In this document: piece by piece, positions 12,331 to 23,800 of the stretch
Layout of the letters: every line of letters begins with the position of its first letter
Position numbering within the stretch: position 1 is the stretch's first letter
Assembly (NCBI RefSeq): GCF_032854445.1
Contig: NC_088301.1
Location: 14,382,281-14,446,280, forward strand
Reading direction: 5' to 3'
DNA length: 64,000 bases
From: Liolophura sinensis
Taxonomy: Eukaryota; Mollusca; Polyplacophora; Chitonida; Chitonidae
Notes under the pieces: generated by a model
The model's database searches: none
Seen by the model: only the letters and a program-made list of their open reading frames with translations
Told to the model about the DNA's origin: nothing
Program-made: the position numbers and the translations under genes

Positions 12331-12486
12331 TGGCGTACGTGGGAAGGTCTTCCAGCAACCTGTGGATGGTCGTGGGTTTCCCCCGGGCTCTGCCCGGTTT
12401 CCACCCACCATAATGCTGGCCGCCGTCGTATAAGTGAAATATTCTTGAGTACGGCGTAAAACACCAATCAAATAAATAAATAAATA
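12331..12486 (+). mobile_element. tRNA-derived SINE, copy 1 (5'-truncated)
   Basis: Forward copy lacking the tRNA-like head. It begins near TGGGAAGGTCTTCCAGCAACC and keeps the whole conserved domain: GGATGGTCGTGGGTTTCCCC, CCATAATGCTGGCCGCCGTC, GTGAAATATTCTTGAGTACG and GTAAAACACCAATC. The tail is (AAAT)n. Little divergence from the other copies suggests fairly recent insertion. A TATATATGG word at both ends may be the target duplication, but the site is too AT-simple to be sure. Confidence 0.9.
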
Positions 12487-12489
12487 TAT

Positions 12490-13437
12490 ATGGATGTATA
12501 CGTTAGTCCATGTACAAAGAGAAATTTGAAAAAAGGTTTGTAACAATAAGAAATGTGCATATTTGTAAAAGACAAAACATAGAGGAATATCATATTTTTA
12601 AAAATGATGAGTTTCTTAAAGTTTTAATAGAATTTCTATTAGTATATAGTGTCATATACATGACAACTAACACCTTTTCTGAAAGTCACGACATGAAGAT
12701 ATCTCTACTATCCACTTGTTGTATGCAGACAGATGTTGTGAACAATGAACAGTTTATGAGACCATTTCTGAGCAGTACATGTCGCTAATGTGTAGAGGAT
12801 GGTATTGGAGCGTGGTCACTGCAGACTGATAATATCAGCCGTCAGTGTGGCGCGGGAGGCAGTCCACAGAGGGCATTCAGCTGCATATTACCTGGATGAT
12901 GATAGCCCATTATCTTGTGAAGGACAGAAGGCCAATTACTGATCAATCACTCGGGTGATCCGCAGGTAGAAACTAGATCCTTCCTAACAAGCGAATTAAT
13001 TGCTTGCGGAGGGCTAAAAACCAGAGTCCCAGTGTTGCAAAGCATGTAGAAGTAGATAATGAAACTACATGCACATGTTGATAAAAGCAACGATCCAAAA
13101 GCCTTTCACATTAATTTGCAGTTATGTATCACAAATGCATTATCTGGTTCCTCACATACATCTACACTGCATATACAAAGAAGTGGTTCATCCATAAAGC
13201 TATTCCAATTACATGTACAGGTGTATGTCCATGCAGCACGACAATATAAACCTGTCATCCTATATCCGAATGCTACGTGTGAAATGATTCGATGTGCACT
13301 GGAAGTATGTACCTTGCTTTACACTCCTACACTGAGAGGCAGACTTATAAACATGGATGGTTTGGTCATCAACATTCCCCATGGCACAAACTCGATCAAC
13401 AACACTCCCCATGGAATAAACTTACAATATACACGTA
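12490..13437. other. Unique region, possible conserved non-coding stretch
   Basis: No gene signal. The 12.80-13.03 kb part is complex and non-repetitive (GCGGGAGGCAGTCCAC, GGCCAATTACTGATCAATCA, AATTAATTGCTTGCGG) with homeodomain-type ATTA words, unlike the AT-rich flanks. It may be regulatory. The ORF at 13059-13484 runs into a MITE-like element and is not credible. Confidence 0.3.
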
Positions 13438-13657
13438 CCCTAATTCTTCAACCTTTTCAGCCGCCTCTGCAACCAGTATTTTGAAACATTCTGCGAGGGA
13501 TATGGGGTGCATATAGAGAAATAATTTACACAGTTTTAAAAAGCCTGCATCTTTAATGACACAAACAGATCATTTTTAGCATCATTTTCATAACAATTGT
13601 TTGCATAAAATCCACTGAAAAAGTGCTTTAGTGGTTGAAAAGGTTGAGGATTTACAG
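13438..13657 (+). mobile_element. MITE-like element, family B, copy 1
   Basis: A 220-bp element flanked by TA (13436-13437 and 13658-13659). Left tip CCCTAATTCTTCAACCTTTT pairs with right tip AAAAGGTTGAGGATTTACAG. The inverted similarity continues inward (CAGCCGCCTCTGCA against TGCTTTAGTGGTTG). The interior (TGCATCTTTAATGACACAAA) is shared with the copy at 18776 but not with family A, although the tips are nearly the same as family A. Confidence 0.82.
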
Positions 13658-13659
13658 TA

Positions 13660-13940
13660 CATATATACCACAGTACTGTACATACAGTAGCATGCCGTTT
13701 TGTCATGTATTCTCAATTACTGTATAAACACTGGAAAATGCAAACATTTCCTCAAGTGCACCATGTTCAAATTAATGGGAGTATGAGCATCCAGTGTTCA
13801 TCCATGTACCTATCATTGAAATCAATATGCTCCCAGAGACCCCAAAATGCTTCCCATTGCCAGAAACCTAGTTGTTAAAAATCACAAGATCAACCAATTC
13901 CCAATTTAAGACTATCATGTATTTGTGGTTCGAAGTGTAC
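13660..13940. other. Unique AT-rich spacer
   Basis: No gene or recognisable repeat, apart from short ACTGTACAT/ACAGTA palindromic words beside the MITE-like element. Confidence 0.4.
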
Positions 13941-13944
13941 ATGA

Positions 13945-14500
13945 ATGGTCAGTTATTATTGTAGGCCTATCATGAGGTTAACTGTGTACATGATCAGTGG
14001 GTGTAGTAGGCTTATCGTGAGGTTAACTGTATACATGATCAGTGGATGTAGGAGGCTTATCATGAGGTTAACTTTGTACATGATCAGTACATGTAGTACG
14101 TCTATTATATGTGGTTCTCTGAGTGTATGGTTCGTGGATGCAATTTTCCTATCATGTGTGGTTAAACTGTGTACATGATCAGTGGCAGTAGGCCTATCAT
14201 GTGTGGTTAACTGTATGCACGGTCAGTGGCAGTAGGCCTATCACGTGTGGTTAACCATGTACATGATCAGTAGCAGTACGCCTATCATGTGTCGTTAGCT
14301 GTGTGCAAAGTCAGTGGCAGTGGGCCTATCATGTGTGGTTAACTGTGTGCACAGTCAGTAGAATTAGGCCTATCATATGTGGTTAACAGTGTGCATGGTC
14401 AGTGGCAGTAGGCCTACCATGTGCGGTTAACTGTGTGCACAGTCAGTAGCAGTAGGCCTATCATGTGTGGTTAACTGTGTGCACATGTATGCACATGGTC
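13945..14500. repeat. 44/45-bp tandem array, about 12 copies
   Basis: Tandem units built on TAGGCCTATCATGTG-TGGTTAACTGTGT-CATGGTCAGTGGCAG. The CCTAT (or its variant) recurs at about 13966, 14011, 14056, 14101, 14148, 14193, 14237, 14281, 14325, 14369, 14413 and 14457. The first units are 45 bp, carry CATGAGGTTAACTGT and TACATGATCAGT, and are more diverged. One unit is 47 bp. The later units are 44 bp, carry GTGTGGTTAAC and TGCACAGTCAGT, and are more alike. That suggests expansion from the right-hand end. No coding role is visible. Confidence 0.93.
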
Positions 14501-16275
14501 AATGGTACTGGAGCCACGCTCCTTCAGAGAGACTACATGTGTACTAGAACATCCATTTTACGATTGAGCTATAAGGTAATCTGATATAAGCAAGAGACAA
14601 TTAGCTTCTCACTGCTGATGATAATTGCTGGCAAATGGTCAAAACAAGACTTGGCATGCTTTGGTGTTCAGTACAGAGCTAGTCTTAAGATAGAGAGAGC
14701 AGTCAGTTGTCATTAACGCAACAGTGAGACTAAAAGCTAGTGCTGTGCTGAAACAGAAAAAATCCATTGGTATTTCTCTGGAGGATTAGAAGGAATTGGA
14801 TCTAAAGCATCCCCAGCTAGATGACTCACTACTGATAATCCTGGGAAGGACACTATTAATCTCTTTAAAGCACCCCTCAGCACTAGACAATATTTAGACA
14901 TGTTATTACCACAGCAGTTCCCCGTAACGCTCGCTCTTCTATTTCAGTCCCCAATTTCTTAATGCAGCAAAAGGTGCAGCTGCAGTTCTTTAACTAGTGC
15001 ATCAGTGCAGATTGAATGTAACCCGTCGCAAGTCACATGTCACACATTTACAGCTCAGGAACCTTAAGATAATGAACAGTAACTAAATAACACACAAACA
15101 CAGTCACAAATTACAGCTTTCCTTAAACAAGATTGAGTACAGGAGCAACACTGATGCAATGAAAAATGTTTTCTTTTGCAGAAAATAAAGCAGAACAAAA
15201 TTCTATTTTTACCAGCATCTTCTAAATTACCATGTCTTTATAAATGTCCAAAGGCAATCTCAAAGGACTGGTTAAACTGAAGCATTTAACTGTGTTGAAT
15301 ATGTCACACAATCCTTGATGATGTGATCCGTTTACATGACAACAAGGAGCCTAACTACTGCATTGTGCTACAACTTAGCACAAAACCTCAATTGCCTTTT
15401 ATTCTTCTTCTCTTTTTTTAGTCTCAAACAGTTTATAAGTGTAAGCTTCTGAGAATATTATTAGGTAAGTTTTCTCTTTCAAACACATAACCTTGAAGGC
15501 GTCACTTAGTCCTGGAGAAAAACCTCCACCTGTTATGGTTGAGTCCTTATTGATACAGGTATGTACAGTTGTGTGTGTGGTCTGCTGCATCATACAGCCC
15601 ACTTAACTGCCCCACCCGCGGTATCATTAACCGTAGACCCCTCACCTCACGTTTACATTCACATACGTATACATGTACACACTCCATACAAGAAAAAATA
15701 ATTTTTTAATATTTGACTAAAGGCAATATATAAACAGTTTTGACATATCACTCCTTCAAATGTTGTCTACCATCTGCAACAAACTCAATCATTTCAGTAA
15801 CAAATTACACTAGTCAAGTATTAACTATGTTTTTGTACAAGGCATTTCAAAAAATCATAAACACAAGAGCTCTTGCAAACTCAAAGAGCAAAATGGAGAA
15901 AGGAGAAATATCGTAGTTCAGCTGCGTACTGAACAGTTATGAAGCAATTATCAACATCTTGGAAATGCTGAATGCATGAGATGCATTTTGTAACTTTGAA
16001 CACATTGCACACTTTGTGACCCATAAAGACTGACAATTAATGCATCACAAAGAATGTAGAATAACACATCACATTGTATTTAAATGCTCTGCTGTGAACA
16101 GGTGAATGTTCAAAGTATTAAATTTGAAAGAAATGACATTGCAAGCTACTCCACATGTAAATGTTCATTTGGTTACACAGCAGACAGAAAAAAGGTTACG
16201 TTTTCACATTTAAATGTTCAAAACTATTCTTCATCACATTTGATAAAGCTTGGACAAATTATAATAAAGATTTAG
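14501..16275. other. Unique region without recognised gene
   Basis: No gene signal. Complex stretches at 14.55-15.05 kb, with TAATC/GATTA-type words such as TGATAATCCTGGGAAGGAC, may be regulatory. The rest is AT-rich filler with only short chance ORFs. Confidence 0.35.
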
Positions 16276-16435
16276 ATTTATTTATTTATTTGTTTGGTGT
16301 TTTACAGCGTATTCAAAAATATTTCACTTCTACGACGGCGGCCACCGTTATGGTCGGAGGAAACCGGGCAGGGCTCTGGGGAAACCCACGACGATCTGCA
16401 GGTTGCTGGCAGACCTTCCCTTTACAGCCGGAGAT
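16276..16435 (-). mobile_element. tRNA-derived SINE, copy 2 (5'-truncated)
   Basis: Reverse copy. It starts with the TTTATTTATTTGTTTGGTGT tail and continues through TTCACTTCTACGACGGCGG, ATGGTCGGAGGAAACCGG and CAGGTTGCTGGCAGACC. It stops before the tRNA-like head. Mild divergence, for example ACAGCGTATTC for the usual ACGCCGTACTC. Confidence 0.9.
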
Positions 16436-16494
16436 AAAAACTTATAAGCAATAATGTACATGTTTCTCTATGTAAATTTACAGTTCCATGTATA

Positions 16495-16703
16495 CCATAA
16501 ATTTCTTCAATGACTAACTTTCCCATTTTTCCTCATTCTGAGTGTTCTATTGAGTTTAGAAAGGTGTTTTCAGGTTTGTTTGTAAAATGGGATGATATTT
16601 TACTGGAAAATTGTAAGTTTTAGCACCAAAAATAATATGGTAAGACATTTTTTTAGCCTCTAAAAATGCACTTTTGTGGTTGAAATATTGCTGTCATTTA
16701 GGG
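16495..16703 (-). mobile_element. MITE-like element, family C, copy 1
   Basis: About 209 bp between TA dinucleotides (16493-16494 and 16704-16705). Tips are CCATAAATTTCTTC on the left and GTCATTTAGGG on the right. Internal words TAAGTTTTAGCACCAAAAATA and TCATTCTGAGTGTTCT align in reverse with the forward copies at 20071, 32279 and 52309, and in the same sense with the copy at 59167. Diverged, so probably an old insertion. Confidence 0.6.
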
Positions 16704-17120
16704 TATGTATATTTTCATAATGTCCAAACTCAAGAGAGAAGACTGACCTCTGTACATAGCAGGACTCATCACCTGGATGGAGACTCCAGCTTTTGATTGG
16801 CTCAATTCCATGTGTATCTGGACTGTTAGGTTTGTACAACCAAAGGAGAATGGGGCTGCCTTGTATAGGGTGGAATACAAATGTGACACTGATGGCAAAA
16901 GGGGGAGGGGAATGAATGAATGATTATGTCTTTACATCACAAAATTAACACATACCATGATTTGAACGTTTGACTTGATATCACTCTGATAATGGGGTAA
17001 TTGACAATGACAATGTCAGAGGCTATTAGCTGTAGTGCATGGCAGAATATGGCTCAGTGTTACACAATCCTCCCATAGGGGCCATTCTACAATGCTTTAT
17101 TACACATGTACATGTATTGC

Positions 17121-17127
17121 CTCCTCT

Positions 17128-17160
<33 letters not shown>
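17121..17160 (+). repeat. (CT)n-(CA)n compound microsatellite
   Basis: About 14 CT repeats to 17149, passing directly into ACACACACACA. A pure compound dinucleotide tract, expected to vary in length between individuals. Confidence 0.95.
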
Positions 17161-17451
17161 TATACATGTGTACATACGCTAGTATATAGGAGAGGAAAAT
17201 GGTCTACAGGGGCAGGGCTGGTTGCATTGGTATGGCAGTATACCTTACATAACACCTCAGCTGGCTCCTGTTCTACACTCTTGTTCACTCCTCTCATGTT
17301 AGATCATCTCTCGCCATCTGTTCACATGCACTAGCTATCAACAACATCTTTATATTCGGAGGGATAGCAGTGACCTTTATACACAGCTATTACTTTATTT
17401 GAGCATCAGGGATGTCTTGATTCAAGGTAAATGACTGGCTGGACAATAAGC

Positions 17452-17511
17452 TGTGGTGGTGGTGGTGTGGGTGGGGGGTGGTGTGGGTGGGGGGTGGGGG
17501 GGGGGGAGAGG
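17452..17511 (+). repeat. G-rich GGT/GGGGGGT tract, G-quadruplex candidate
   Basis: Begins as (GGT)n, then GTGGGTGGGGGGTGGTGTGG, a second GTGGGTGGGGGG block and an eleven-base G run. There are more than four runs of three or more G separated by one or two bases, which is the sequence requirement for an intramolecular G-quadruplex. There is no adjacent gene start to suggest a role. Confidence 0.85.
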
Positions 17512-17568
17512 TGAAGTTGTCTGTGGAACTGGTCTTACATGTAAATGTACACAACCAAAGTGTTCCAT

Positions 17569-17722
17569 CAATTTCTTTATTTATTTATACAACGGTGGCC
17601 AGCATTATGGTACAGGGGAAACTGGGGGCTAAACCCACGACCATCCCCAAATTGCTGGCAAACCTTCCACATATGGCCAGAGAAGAACCAAGCATGAGCT
17701 GGACTTGGACCGACAGCAAATT
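17569..17722 (-). mobile_element. tRNA-derived SINE, copy 3, internally deleted, with exact TSD
   Basis: Reverse copy bounded by a perfect 11-bp duplication AAGTGTTCCAT (17558-17568 and 17723-17733). The tail TTTATTTATT is followed at once by ACAACGGTGGCCAGC. The usual 40 bp or so between them (GATTGGTGTTTTACG … TTCACTTAT) is missing, and a second small gap lies within the CCGGGCAGAGC part. The intact duplication shows this is one insertion event. Either the source was already deleted or the losses came after insertion. Confidence 0.9.
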
Positions 17723-17733
17723 AAGTGTTCCAT

Positions 17734-18773
17734 TAACATATGATTTATGTAACACTGGTTTGAAAGTGTGACTGAAATAGTTGTTTCCACATCTATCTAT
17801 GGTCAACCAACTTCTGAATGGGATAACCTTCAATAATTTTTGATTGTTCACCTCTGATTAACCACTAATTTAATTGTTGTGCTGGTAATAACAACAACAA
17901 ACCCAGAATACAAATTGTTGATGGTGCAGGATGCTATCAAATTTCTAGTAAATACTTCATTGTACCGAAATGGTTCCGGCCAGACCATGGCGTGCCAGTG
18001 TTGACGTCCTACATCAATGAACTCTATGTACCCTACACTGAACATTTAAAAGCTTCACACCAGCCAAGCCACTTGTTGTTTTCAAATCACTTGGGTAAAC
18101 TGTAAACTAGCTGTTTAATTTTAAACCACACAGTCACCTTACTGAACTCTGAAGTCCGAAGCATACATGAGTATGTAGCAATGAGCAAATCTTGCATCAG
18201 ACAATACGGTCTACAGAACTGCCAGACAGTTCCTCGTCCATCTACCAGACATTATGTTGATGGTATTAAAATGCACTGATGCCATCCTATATATAGATTA
18301 GTGATGTCATGATTACATGCATGGTACCAGACTGTCTGCTAAATACGAGGGAAGCCACCCTCCATAAAACATACTGAATATGTAGTAGTGACCAAATCTG
18401 CCCGAGCCAAGCCAAGCCAAGCCACTTTCCACTGCTGTCTCTGAGCAAGCCACTTAAAGAGGCATATAAAGGCGCATAAAGATCCATGGTGCCATTCACA
18501 CCACTGTCAAGGTCACCTTTCTTGTCACACATGGTCCAAAGGGTGATAAATGTCTCCAACCCAAACCCCCACAGAAAACTTATGAAAGGCAACCTTATCA
18601 TCAAATGACACATACTGACTGATTGGCACCAAGGCCACATGGTACCAAATGTTCCAAATGTCCTGAGACATGCACTTACTTTAAACAATACTGAATAATC
18701 ATGATGTCCAAATAATCGCTGTTGTTTTACTCAGCACAACAACTGGCAGCATGCATCTATCTACGTAGACATG
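17734..18773. other. Unique region, no gene
   Basis: No supported coding sequence. The minus-strand frame at 18287-18688 (133 codons) lacks splice-site, composition or motif support and includes the simple AAGCCAAGCC repeat, so it is treated as chance. Confidence 0.4.
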
Positions 18774-18775
18774 TA

Positions 18776-18992
18776 CCTTAATTCCTCAACCTTCACAACC
18801 GCCTCTGCAAACAATATTTTAAAACATTGTGAGAAAAATGCTAGGTGTACAGAAATAATTTGCACAGTTTCATGAAGCTTGCATCTTTAATGACACAAAC
18901 AAATCATTTTAGTGTTATTTTCATAATTATTGTATGCAGTAGAGTTCACTGGGAAAAGTGCTTCAGCGGCTGAAATGGTTGAAGATTTACTG
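18776..18992 (+). mobile_element. MITE-like element, family B, copy 2
   Basis: A 217-bp element between TA dinucleotides (18774-18775 and 18993-18994). Left tip CCTTAATTCCTCAACCTTC, right tip GGTTGAAGATTTACTG. It aligns end to end with the 13438 copy: CGCCTCTGCAAACAATATTTT, AGAAATAATTTGCACAGTTT and CATCTTTAATGACACAAAC are common to both. Confidence 0.82.
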
Positions 18993-18994
18993 TA

Positions 18995-20070
18995 TATGAT
19001 TCTGTTGTGCTTCAATCCAATGAAGCCATTAATTTGAATTTTAATGTGCTCTTAAGATTCATCATCAAAATTGATGTCAGAAGAATTAGGCAAATGAGAC
19101 AGTGACTAAGTCACTAAATGTAATGTGGTTTTGTTCTTTGTGGAACATAATCAATTACAATGCACCCTTGGTGTTTTATTTGATATAAACCACACTGGCG
19201 CACCTAACTTTTAAAAGCTGATAAAGTCAATTGATACGAGTATCGCTCTGACAGTCAGGAATGCCAGACCTATAAATGTACACACATGTATCTATATGGT
19301 GATTTGGGGTTCACCCTGGCATTATTACACGCACAAGCTTTGCACAAACAAGATTCTCATCATTTTGGGTGACCAATTGGAACAGTCAATCATGTGTCTG
19401 GCTAAATGGCAGGTCAGAGCTAAGAGCAGTGGTCAGTCAACCTTTAAAGATTGACTGTCTTGACGGGGAGAGGTTCTGAACAGTTGAGCCAACACCATCA
19501 GTACCGTAAGACGACTTCCATTAATACAACACTACAGCTGCCATGTTTGCAGTGGCCAGATTTCAGGCTGGCTCGATCAATACTGGCTTCTGTCTACAGC
19601 AAAATGCCTCAATCTATCCCCATGGCCGCTGGCTAAGCCGCCATCTGACTTGCAGCCCTAAACCACTTGCCTAGCAAACATTTTTCTTGCCAAGGAAACA
19701 ATTTCTCGTTAACCCTGGACAAATCTTTGTGGTTGAACAATATTATGATGTCTACAAACCTTAAAAACAAGCACGTTGTTAGTGATAAAACTGTGCTTGC
19801 ACATGTAGTAGGTAATGTGGTAGGCAATCAAGCCAGCTAGAAGAGCAACGTACATGTACACGTATCAGTAGGAGGTGTTCATTTTTCAGCTCTTTGCTCT
19901 ACATTAATGACTTTTGATGGGTCACGCAAACGAAGACGTTCATTACCCAGCTTGATCCAAGAGGCAAGTATACAAGTGAGGTTTTTTGGGTGCCTGTTAC
20001 AGAATTATGTATATTGACAAATCCACTGCTGCAGAAAAAGGTATCATCAATGCAAATAAATGATAGCGTA
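18995..20070. other. Unique region, possible regulatory stretch
   Basis: No gene seen. 19.44-19.66 kb is more complex and CpG-containing (CAGTACCGTAAGACGACTTC, CCATGGCCGCTGGCTAAGCC), which may be conserved non-coding DNA. The short frames there (19451-19636) are not supported. Confidence 0.3.
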
Positions 20071-20274
20071 ATTTAATGTAATCCACCTAAAAATTATCTC
20101 AAAAAAGCCATTTTTAGAGGCAAATAGAAGTCATCAAGGGTTACTTTTTTTGCTGAAACTTCTTTCCTGTATGTTAACATTCTACATTCCGAACAGATCT
20201 TGAAACACCTTTATTAGAGTTCTCAGAATCCGAGACAAAATGAGTAACTTGATCGTGGACAAAATTTTAGGTCC
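20071..20274 (+). mobile_element. MITE-like element, family C, copy 2
   Basis: Forward copy. The left end carries CCACCTAAAAATTATCTC and the right end GACAAAATTTTAGGTCC, followed by TA. Family words AGATCTTGAAACACCTTT and TCAGAATCCGAGACAAAATG match 52309-52475 closely. The left boundary is approximate. Confidence 0.6.
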
Positions 20275-20573
20275 TATACAGCTAGTACTTCAATAAAAGG
20301 TACATGTTCATATGTAGCTCTTAACTGAGAGAGCAGAGCTCTTGGACTTAAATTTTCTCTTCATTACTTTGCATAAAGCATACATTATTTACAGTTTTAG
20401 ACACATCATACTTGTCCAATTGCCCCTTCATAAATATGTTCAGCGGCTGATTTCCAGTATGTGCTACTGGTTGTGAACACAATGATGGTGTGCTCAAACC
20501 TATGTACTCCCTGATCACCCACATCTAGTTGATGATATTAAATGGTCTATCAAATGATCTATTATATGGCTTA

Positions 20574-20829
20574 TTTATTTATTTATTTGATTGGTGTTTT
20601 ACTCAAGAATATTTCTCTTATACGACAATGGCCAGCATCATGGTGAGATGAAACCGGGCAGTGCAAGGGCAACCCACGACCATTCGCCGGTTGCTGGCAG
20701 ACCTTCCCATGTATGGCCGAAGAGGAAGTCAGAAAGAGCTGGACTCAAACAGCAACCGCATTGGTGAGAGGCTCCTGTGTCATTACACCGCGCTAACGTG
20801 CTACCCAACTGAGCCACGGAGGCCGGCAG
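20574..20829 (-). mobile_element. tRNA-derived SINE, copy 4, near full length with TSD
   Basis: The most informative copy. It is flanked by a perfect 11-bp duplication TATATGGCTTA (20563-20573 and 20830-20840). Read on the minus strand it starts GGCCTCCGTGGCTCAGTTGG. The RNA polymerase III box A (TGGCTCAGTTGGGTAGCAC, about 20799-20816) is followed by a box B-like TGTTTGAGTCC (about 20740-20751), then the conserved central domain and an AAAT tail. A tRNA-derived promoter, a target duplication and an A-rich tail define a SINE mobilised by a LINE. It is missing about 10 bp around the GTTTTACG-CCGTACTC part. Confidence 0.95.
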
Positions 20830-20840
20830 TATATGGCTTA

Positions 20841-23800
20841 CAATGTACTACATGTATCATACATTACGAATACAAAGAAATCAATAATTAGCATAGTAAC
20901 ACTAATTTTTATTCACTTTTCTTGGAATATCGCAAATCTTCTTTGCAGAAATACAACAGCGGGATGCAATTTGGTAGGTTAGAAAAAAAGAGAAACAGGG
21001 AAATGAAACTGAAATTTCCTATGAGTTTATGAAAGCGATTCATTGTTTCGAGGTTTGTTTTTGAAGATAAATCTAGGATAGATGTAAAAAATGTAAGTTT
21101 GAGCAACAAAAGCAACATTTCATGACCACTTATGACCAAATACAGCACTTAAAAAAAAAATGCATATGACTGGTTGACAGTGGTGATGGCGGACTCTAAG
21201 TAAAGTACAATGTCTGTCACACTGAAGTCTGCAAAAGCTATAACCTTATGTGCTACATAATCACTGACTTAGCTCAGCCAAGATTTACGCATCTCACACA
21301 TCTGTCCTTCAGAGAGCGTTTCTGTTTCGCTGCAATAAAACTTGAACTGTTGCAGTATTGGAAGTGGTGCACTGAGCAACATTGGCAAGAAGTGTTTTTG
21401 AACTTTTAGCATCTCCACAGACGCGCTTCATGGTACATGAGATAACACACAATGCTATCAGACTTGATGTTGATGATCAAAATACAAAGGGTTGTCCTGT
21501 TTCAAACACTTAAGGAGAGCAGTTCCTCAAAATAAAGTGCTGAGATAAGAAACCAATACTCCACAATAAGGTGTATAGCTAAAACATAAGCTTTCAACAG
21601 GCCTCTACTCTCGTGACTGAGTCACATTTTATCTGTTAGAAGCGGTTCTGCACATGCAGTGGAAACTCTGACAGATGGACCCCTTTACCATATTATGACC
21701 CGTAAAATATGGTCACAAAAATGCACTCAATCTGCCTGCCTAGATTCGGATATGTATGTCTGGTTCCCGCAGATTTCCAGCTGTCATAATGATCCGTCCT
21801 CCTGGACGGACAGGTTAGTGCACACAAACAGCAGCCCACAAATCAGCAGGCCTGATTAACCAGGGTCAGACACACCTGGGCTAGGCAGCTTCCTCCTCGC
21901 TAAATAGCACCTGTCATCAGATCCAGCCGAAATCCCTCCCAGCTCACTAATTTCAACCTTCATCATCATCATCATCAGGTATTGTCTCTCTCCTTCCTAG
22001 CATTCCCTATCCCCCCCTCCCCTAAAATCAATTATCAACCTTTACCATCCAAGGCAACCACCCAGGCTGAAAATTTCATTAATTCGATTTTTATAGCTCC
22101 TTGGAGTCTTGCTGCAAAAAGCGGAGGCTGGTTGATAAATGAGTGTTTGCATCCGCATGGTAAAACCTGTTCACGGCATAGTGCGGGGGTAGGTGGTGGA
22201 AAGGGGGGAGGGGGGTATAGGAGAACTAACATGGTCAGAGATCACAGAAACCTGTCTGTATGCGAGTCAGGCAGGGATAAAAATGCTGAGTTATCCTGCA
22301 CCCTGGCTGATTGAACCCACAGGTCAATCCAATCAATACTCAATTCATATCCTGACAAGCTACCATATGTTATGTACATTGTGTATAGAGCAGCCAGGAG
22401 AAACAAGGCCTTTTTTTGCCCTCCCCCTTGGCTCACTGCCCTGTAGGGAGCTCTCTACAGATGGAGGGGAGGAGTGTGTGTGTGTGGCATAGTGCAATGT
22501 GATGTAATACTATAGCCTGCTCAGGTTACCACTATGTGTACATAATACATTACAATATACATGTACACAGGCCTACATGTACAGCAGAGATTGGATATAC
22601 ATGTGTTCCTGCACCCATGTCTGTTTCACACACATGTAGGTCTACATTTCTCAAATCCTTTACATAAGCTTGCCATGATATGGCTGCAATATGTAATCAG
22701 TTTCTTCTATTTCTTCTAAATTTTAGGACACCTGGTCTGCTCATTTTAGCCAACATATACATAATTCTAGTAGAAATATTTAGTTTCTTTTGTCTCACTT
22801 GGTAAAACCATCTAATGAACAACATACTCATATCTTTACTTTTCCATCAGGCTGGTAAAGAAATATAACATTCTACTTTAAACACTACTGATATCTGTCC
22901 CAAATTTGAGAAGAATTAAGGTAAGCCATAATCAATGATTCTACAGATGTGGTTAATAAAAGACCATAAAGGTGATCCGGTTAGATTGCAAGTGAGCCAT
23001 TCTGATTTTAACAGTTGTCGTTTGCGTACCTGTACATACCTGTAAATGAGGCTATGAATATTCTAATACACATACTTCTGAGGCAAACTGGGCAAAGTAA
23101 AATTCATATGGCAATGAATGGCATAATTTGGTCAACATGTCCAAATGTCTTAGATGGTCCAGTCAATTTCTAAACTCAAATCCTTGTCAGGATTGAATTC
23201 TTGGAAACCAAGATGGAGGACAGCTCAGAACACAATACATGAACAACAACATGGCAGAGATCCAGGATACCAGGAAAATATGTGATGAAGATATTCATAC
23301 ATGGAATGCAGACCATTATGTGAACTAGTTAATACTATTATCAAGTGTACAAGCATACACTATTGAATCATGACCTTCATTTTTGCATGAACTGAACCAT
23401 ATTTGTGTGGGTGAAGCAAAGATGAAAGAGAATGGACATTTCTCTAATAGCCAACAAGACACAAGTGCCACCCCTCAAGTCAGAAATTGGTCTTTTCCAT
23501 TCTCTACAGAGTCAGCTCCCTTGACTCAAGAGATTCTTGCTCTTCAGATAAAACCAAAATTGGTCGATGGAGGTCCTTGCCACCAACTGTATAGAAAACT
23601 AGTAATAAATAGTTATTCAAAAAGCATAACAAAACAGGTGTGCACCTAGAAAAAAATTATGAAACCTGTGTGTGGCTTTATTAGTGATGTGACGCTTAAC
23701 ATTCCTGTCAGCTGGTTGCAGAGTGTGATTCTGAGAGGTCACCACAGGTGACATTTTACCTGAGGCTGGCAAGCCTATTAATCAGGATTAACAGATGTCC

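Larger units (their letters stand above)
16706..17557. other. Unique region with microsatellites
   Basis: No gene seen. It includes a (CT)n/(CA)n tract and the G-rich block described separately. Confidence 0.4.

Noticed and set aside
18287-18688. 133-codon minus-strand ORF with Trp and Leu-rich sequence
   Set aside because: No domain, no clear acceptor or donor, and it includes the simple repeat AAGCCAAGCC.
20574-20829. A true tRNA gene in the SINE head
   Set aside because: Box A and B are present, but the head is fused to the SINE domain, is flanked by a target duplication and lacks a complete foldable tRNA.
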